Shown: positions 61,495 to 64,000 of the stretch, piece after piece
Layout of the letters: every line of letters starts with the position of its first letter
Position numbering within the stretch: the stretch's first letter is position 1
Assembly (NCBI RefSeq): GCF_006149005.1
Contig: NZ_VBSL01000012.1
Location: 1 to 64,000, forward strand
Length of the DNA stretch: 64,000 bases
Reading direction: 5' to 3'
Origin: Larkinella sp. C7
Lineage (GTDB): Bacteria; Bacteroidota; Bacteroidia; Cytophagales; Spirosomataceae
Made by a program: the position numbers and the translations under genes
Notes under the pieces: generated by a model
The model's input: the letters and a program-made list of their open reading frames with translations, nothing else
What the model was told of the DNA's origin: nothing
The model's database searches: none

Positions 61495-61530
61495 AAAAAG
61501 CTTTGGTCCAACTTGGGTCAAAGCTTTTTT
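61495..61530 (+). terminator. Terminator closing cargo island 3
   Basis: An 11-bp stem (AAAAAGCTTTG with CAAAGCTTTTT) followed by T residues. It ends 10 bp before the tape-measure start. Confidence 0.85.
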
Positions 61531-61539
61531 CATTTTGCC

Positions 61540-64000
61540 ATGAACAACACGGAAGTCAGTAAGCTGAAGGTGGAAATTGACGGCGACGAAGCGCAGGAAA
61601 CGTTGCTTTCACTTCAGACCGAAGCCAAAGAGATCAATAAGGAGTTGCGCCGGATGAAGGAAGCCGGAGAAGAAGGCTCCGACGCCTGGAAGGAAATGAA
61701 GGTCCGGCAAAAGGAGGTCAACGAAGAAATCCGGGAAATGACCCGGAATCTGGACCTGAATGATGCCACGATGACCGAGCTACGCGCCAACGCCCGGCTG
61801 TTGAACCGGGAATTGGACGGCCTGAAAGTTGGCTCCGAAGAATGGATTGCCAAAATGAAGGAAATCGCCGAAGTCGAAAACCGGATTTCGGACGTGAGGG
61901 CCGAAATGAAGCGGCTGAAGGGCGAAGGCGAAGAACAAACCGGCCTGTGGGACAACTTCAAAGCGGGTTTTGCCGGGGCGTTCACCTTTGAAGCGGTGAA
62001 GGAAGCCGCTCAGGCGGTTTGGGATTTCGGCAAAGAAGTGTTGGACACCGGGGCCAAATTTGAGAAGTATCAAAATATTCTCAATACCACCCTGGGCGAT
62101 ACCGAGAAAGGAGCGGAAGCGTTCGAAATGCTTCAGAGCGTAGCGGCCAAAACCAACTTTACGTTGGACGAAATGACCGACAGCTACATCAAAATGGCGA
62201 ATCGGGGATTGCGGCCGGGTCAGGATGAGTTGATGAAGCTGGCCGAGGTGGCCAACACAACCGGAAAACCGCTCGGTGATCTGGTGGAAGCCATCAACGA
62301 CGTCAGCAATACCGATCGGTGGAACGAATTTGGCATCAAGGCCCAAACCAACGGGGATAAAGTCAGCCTGACGTTTAAGGGCGTCACCCAGGAGGTGGAC
62401 AAGTCGGAAGCCGGGGTGTTAAAGGCCATTACCGCGTTCGGCGAAATGAACGGCGTGATGGGCATGACGGCCACAATTGCCGGGGGCGCTGAAGGCCAGC
62501 TTTCGAACATTGATGACAAGTTAGATAGCCTTTATGCCGGGATTTTCAACAAAGGCAAAGAAGGCTTCAACGGATTGATTTCGTGGTTTTCGACCCTGAT
62601 TTCTGTGTTAGTCGATGCCGTTAAATACTCCGATCCGGTGTTGCAGGTGTTTGACTCGGTGAATACCATTTTTGCCAGCACCTTCCGAAGTATCGGCCAG
62701 TTAGTCGGTGGTTTCCTGGGCTTAAACAGCGAATCGTTTACCACGCAAAAAGTCATGGAAGGGCTAGGCGTGGTTTTCAATGTGATCCTGACGCCCATCC
62801 GCCTGGCGCTGACTACTGTTCAATTGTTTGCCGATGGCTTGAACGCCCTTCAGAATAAAGGCAAGGAAGTGATGAACTTCTTCGGGGCTACCTTCAAGAT
62901 TGATCCCAAAGCGAATTTTGATACACTGGCGAAAAATGCAGCCGCCAACTTCAAATCCATTGAAGATTCGTGGACCAAAACCGAGAAAAGCCGGGAGACT
63001 CAAACCAAAGGAACAAATAAAAGTATTGAAGACGATTCAAAGAAATCCGGCCAAACGATCAGTGCTGAAGCCAAAAAAGAAGCCGAAAAACGGGCCAAAG
63101 ACCAGGAGAAAGCCGAAACCGACAGTCTGAAGAAAATTCAGGATATGAAGGTGAAGGCCATCACCGACGAGCGTGAACGCAGAATTGCCGAAATCAACCT
63201 TCAGTATCAGCGGGAAGAAGAAGCGGTTAAAAAATCGGTGGCCAGCCAGAAGACAAAAAACGAGCAACTGCAATTGCTGGCTCAGGAGCGGGAAAACAAG
63301 ATTGATAAAGTCGAAGACGAATTCCGGAAGAAAAAGGAGAAGGAGGAAGCCGACGCTCAGAACCGGATTGACCAACTCAAGATCAAGTTGATTCAGGACG
63401 ATTCGCAACGCAAGATTGCCGAACTGAACGCCCAGGCGCAACGCGATATTCAGACCATCAATACCACGATCAAGAACGAAACGCAGAAGGCCGAAGCCAT
63501 CCGGTTGATCAATGAAAAGCTAACCCGGGATGTGGAAGCCGTCAATGACAAACATCGGCAGGATGAAGAGAAGAAAAACCAGCAAAAGCGGGATCAGGAA
63601 CTGAAAGCTGAAAAGCAACTATTTGACAATCAGTTTAAAGAAGCCACTTTCAATGCTGATTTGAATTTGGCGCTGGCTAAAGACAATGCAGACAAAATCT
63701 ATCAGGCCAAACTTGCCAAACTACAGGCGGAATATGCCTACAATAAACAGAAGCTTCAATTGGAAGCCGACGAAGAAAAGGCCAAAAACCAAACGCTGAT
63801 CCAGGATGCCGACAAACGGGCGGCTGCGGAACAGGCCATTGACGGCCGTCTGAAGGCGCAATTGTCGGCCGCCGATGCCAAATTCCAAAACGACAAAACG
63901 GCACTCGATCAGGAACATACGGCTAAACGCAAGGCCAATGCCGATCAGTTTTTCAGCGCCCTGAATGGGTTGATGACCGGCGACTACAATGCGTTTATGA
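61540..64000 (+). CDS. Tape-measure protein (3' end outside window)
   Basis: The frame opens with ATG (MNNTEVSKLKVEIDGDEA) and is still open at the last base (820 codons). It contains a tape-measure core (NTTLGDTEKGAEAFEML; VAAKTNFTLDEMTDSYIKMA; GKPLGDLVEAINDVS), a hydrophobic segment (LISWFSTLISVLVDAVKY) and long charged coiled-coil helices after residue 470. This protein sets tail length. It restarts the GC-rich phage core directly after cargo island 3. Confidence 0.9.
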   Translation, partial: MNNTEVSKLKVEIDGDEAQETLLSLQTEAKEINKELRRMKEAGEEGSDAWKEMKVRQKEVNEEIREMTRNLDLNDATMTELRANARLLNRELDGLKVGSEEWIAKMKEIAEVENRISDVRAEMKRLKGEGEEQTGLWDNFKAGFAGAFTFEAVKEAAQAVWDFGKEVLDTGAKFEKYQNILNTTLGDTEKGAEAFEMLQSVAAKTNFTLDEMTDSYIKMANRGLRPGQDELMKLAEVANTTGKPLGDLVEAINDVSNTDRWNEFGIKAQTNGDKVSLTFKGVTQEVDKSEAGVLKAITAFGEMNGVMGMTATIAGGAEGQLSNIDDKLDSLYAGIFNKGKEGFNGLISWFSTLISVLVDAVKYSDPVLQVFDSVNTIFASTFRSIGQLVGGFLGLNSESFTTQKVMEGLGVVFNVILTPIRLALTTVQLFADGLNALQNKGKEVMNFFGATFKIDPKANFDTLAKNAAANFKSIEDSWTKTEKSRETQTKGTNKSIEDDSKKSGQTISAEAKKEAEKRAKDQEKAETDSLKKIQDMKVKAITDERERRIAEINLQYQREEEAVKKSVASQKTKNEQLQLLAQERENKIDKVEDEFRKKKEKEEADAQNRIDQLKIKLIQDDSQRKIAELNAQAQRDIQTINTTIKNETQKAEAIRLINEKLTRDVEAVNDKHRQDEEKKNQQKRDQELKAEKQLFDNQFKEATFNADLNLALAKDNADKIYQAKLAKLQAEYAYNKQKLQLEADEEKAKNQTLIQDADKRAAAEQAIDGRLKAQLSAADAKFQNDKTALDQEHTAKRKANADQFFSALNGLMTGDYNAFM

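Larger units (their letters stand above)
28233..64000. mobile_element. Prophage of a tailed phage, left part (right end beyond window)
   Basis: The segment carries repressor and operators, primase/helicase, prohead protease, major capsid protein, both terminase subunits, portal, lysin, tail proteins and a tape-measure protein. A long tape measure and no visible contractile sheath suggest a siphovirus-like particle, but genes past 64 kb could change that. No integrase or transposase is present in the visible part. Composition alternates between GC-rich phage core and AT-rich cargo. Confidence 0.93.

Noticed and set aside
1-64000. CRISPR arrays, rRNA genes or complete tRNA genes
   Set aside because: No regularly spaced direct repeats with unique spacers, no rRNA sequence and no full cloverleaf were seen; only a tRNA-3'-end-like remnant was found.

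Overview
The window is a Bacteroidota chromosome segment carrying the left part of a large prophage. The host is most likely a member of Cytophagales, family Spirosomaceae; the genus cannot be fixed from sequence alone. The evidence is a type IX secretion system (T9SS) surface-protein locus with a gliding-motility-type C-terminal domain, PorP/SprF and PorE-like partners, TAnnTTTG-type promoter words, weak Shine-Dalgarno signals and GC-rich host genes.

Bases 1-28,130 are chromosome. First comes a tight plus-strand block: the 3' part of a giant Cys-rich Ig-repeat adhesin, a PorP/SprF protein, a PorE-like TPR/beta-propeller/OmpA protein, a second PorP/SprF protein and a glycosyltransferase. Next are housekeeping and stress genes: a low-affinity iron permease-like protein, an ABC exporter, a soluble hybrid histidine kinase/AraC regulator, DoxX-like, DJ-1/PfpI, chromate transporter, 2-oxoglutarate oxygenase, exported Fe/Mn superoxide dismutase, diheme cytochrome c, recR, clpS, a sodium:solute symporter, an FAD lactone/alditol oxidase and an AhpD-like protein. 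Several intergenic gaps hold long inverted repeats.

Bases from about 28,233 to the window end are a tailed-phage prophage. Its left end abuts what looks like a tRNA 3' end followed by that gene's terminator. The lysogenic side (minus strand, AT-rich) carries a NACHT-type NTPase and a lambda-repressor-like HTH protein. Two identical 7-5-7 operators lie between the repressor and the rightward early genes. The early region has small unknown proteins and a 970-aa primase/helicase. A non-coding control region of about 750 bp (37,443-38,188) separates early from late genes. The late region encodes a tail fibre, S49 prohead protease, scaffold-like protein, major capsid protein, small and large terminase, portal, membrane protein plus cysteine lysin, tail proteins and a tape-measure protein that runs off the end. 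The order is unusual because the protease/capsid block precedes terminase and portal.

The most interesting content is cargo. Three AT-rich islands (about 46.9-48.2 kb, 55.65-56.4 kb and 59.4-61.5 kb) interrupt the GC-rich late operon, and each ends in a strong terminator. They encode (i) a translationally coupled two-gene cassette with a Cys/His metal-knuckle protein, (ii) a single unknown protein, and (iii) two tandem paralogs, one a lipoprotein, preceded by a perfect 66-bp palindrome. With the NACHT NTPase these look like lysogenic-conversion or defence 'morons'. None of the island proteins belongs to a family I recognise.
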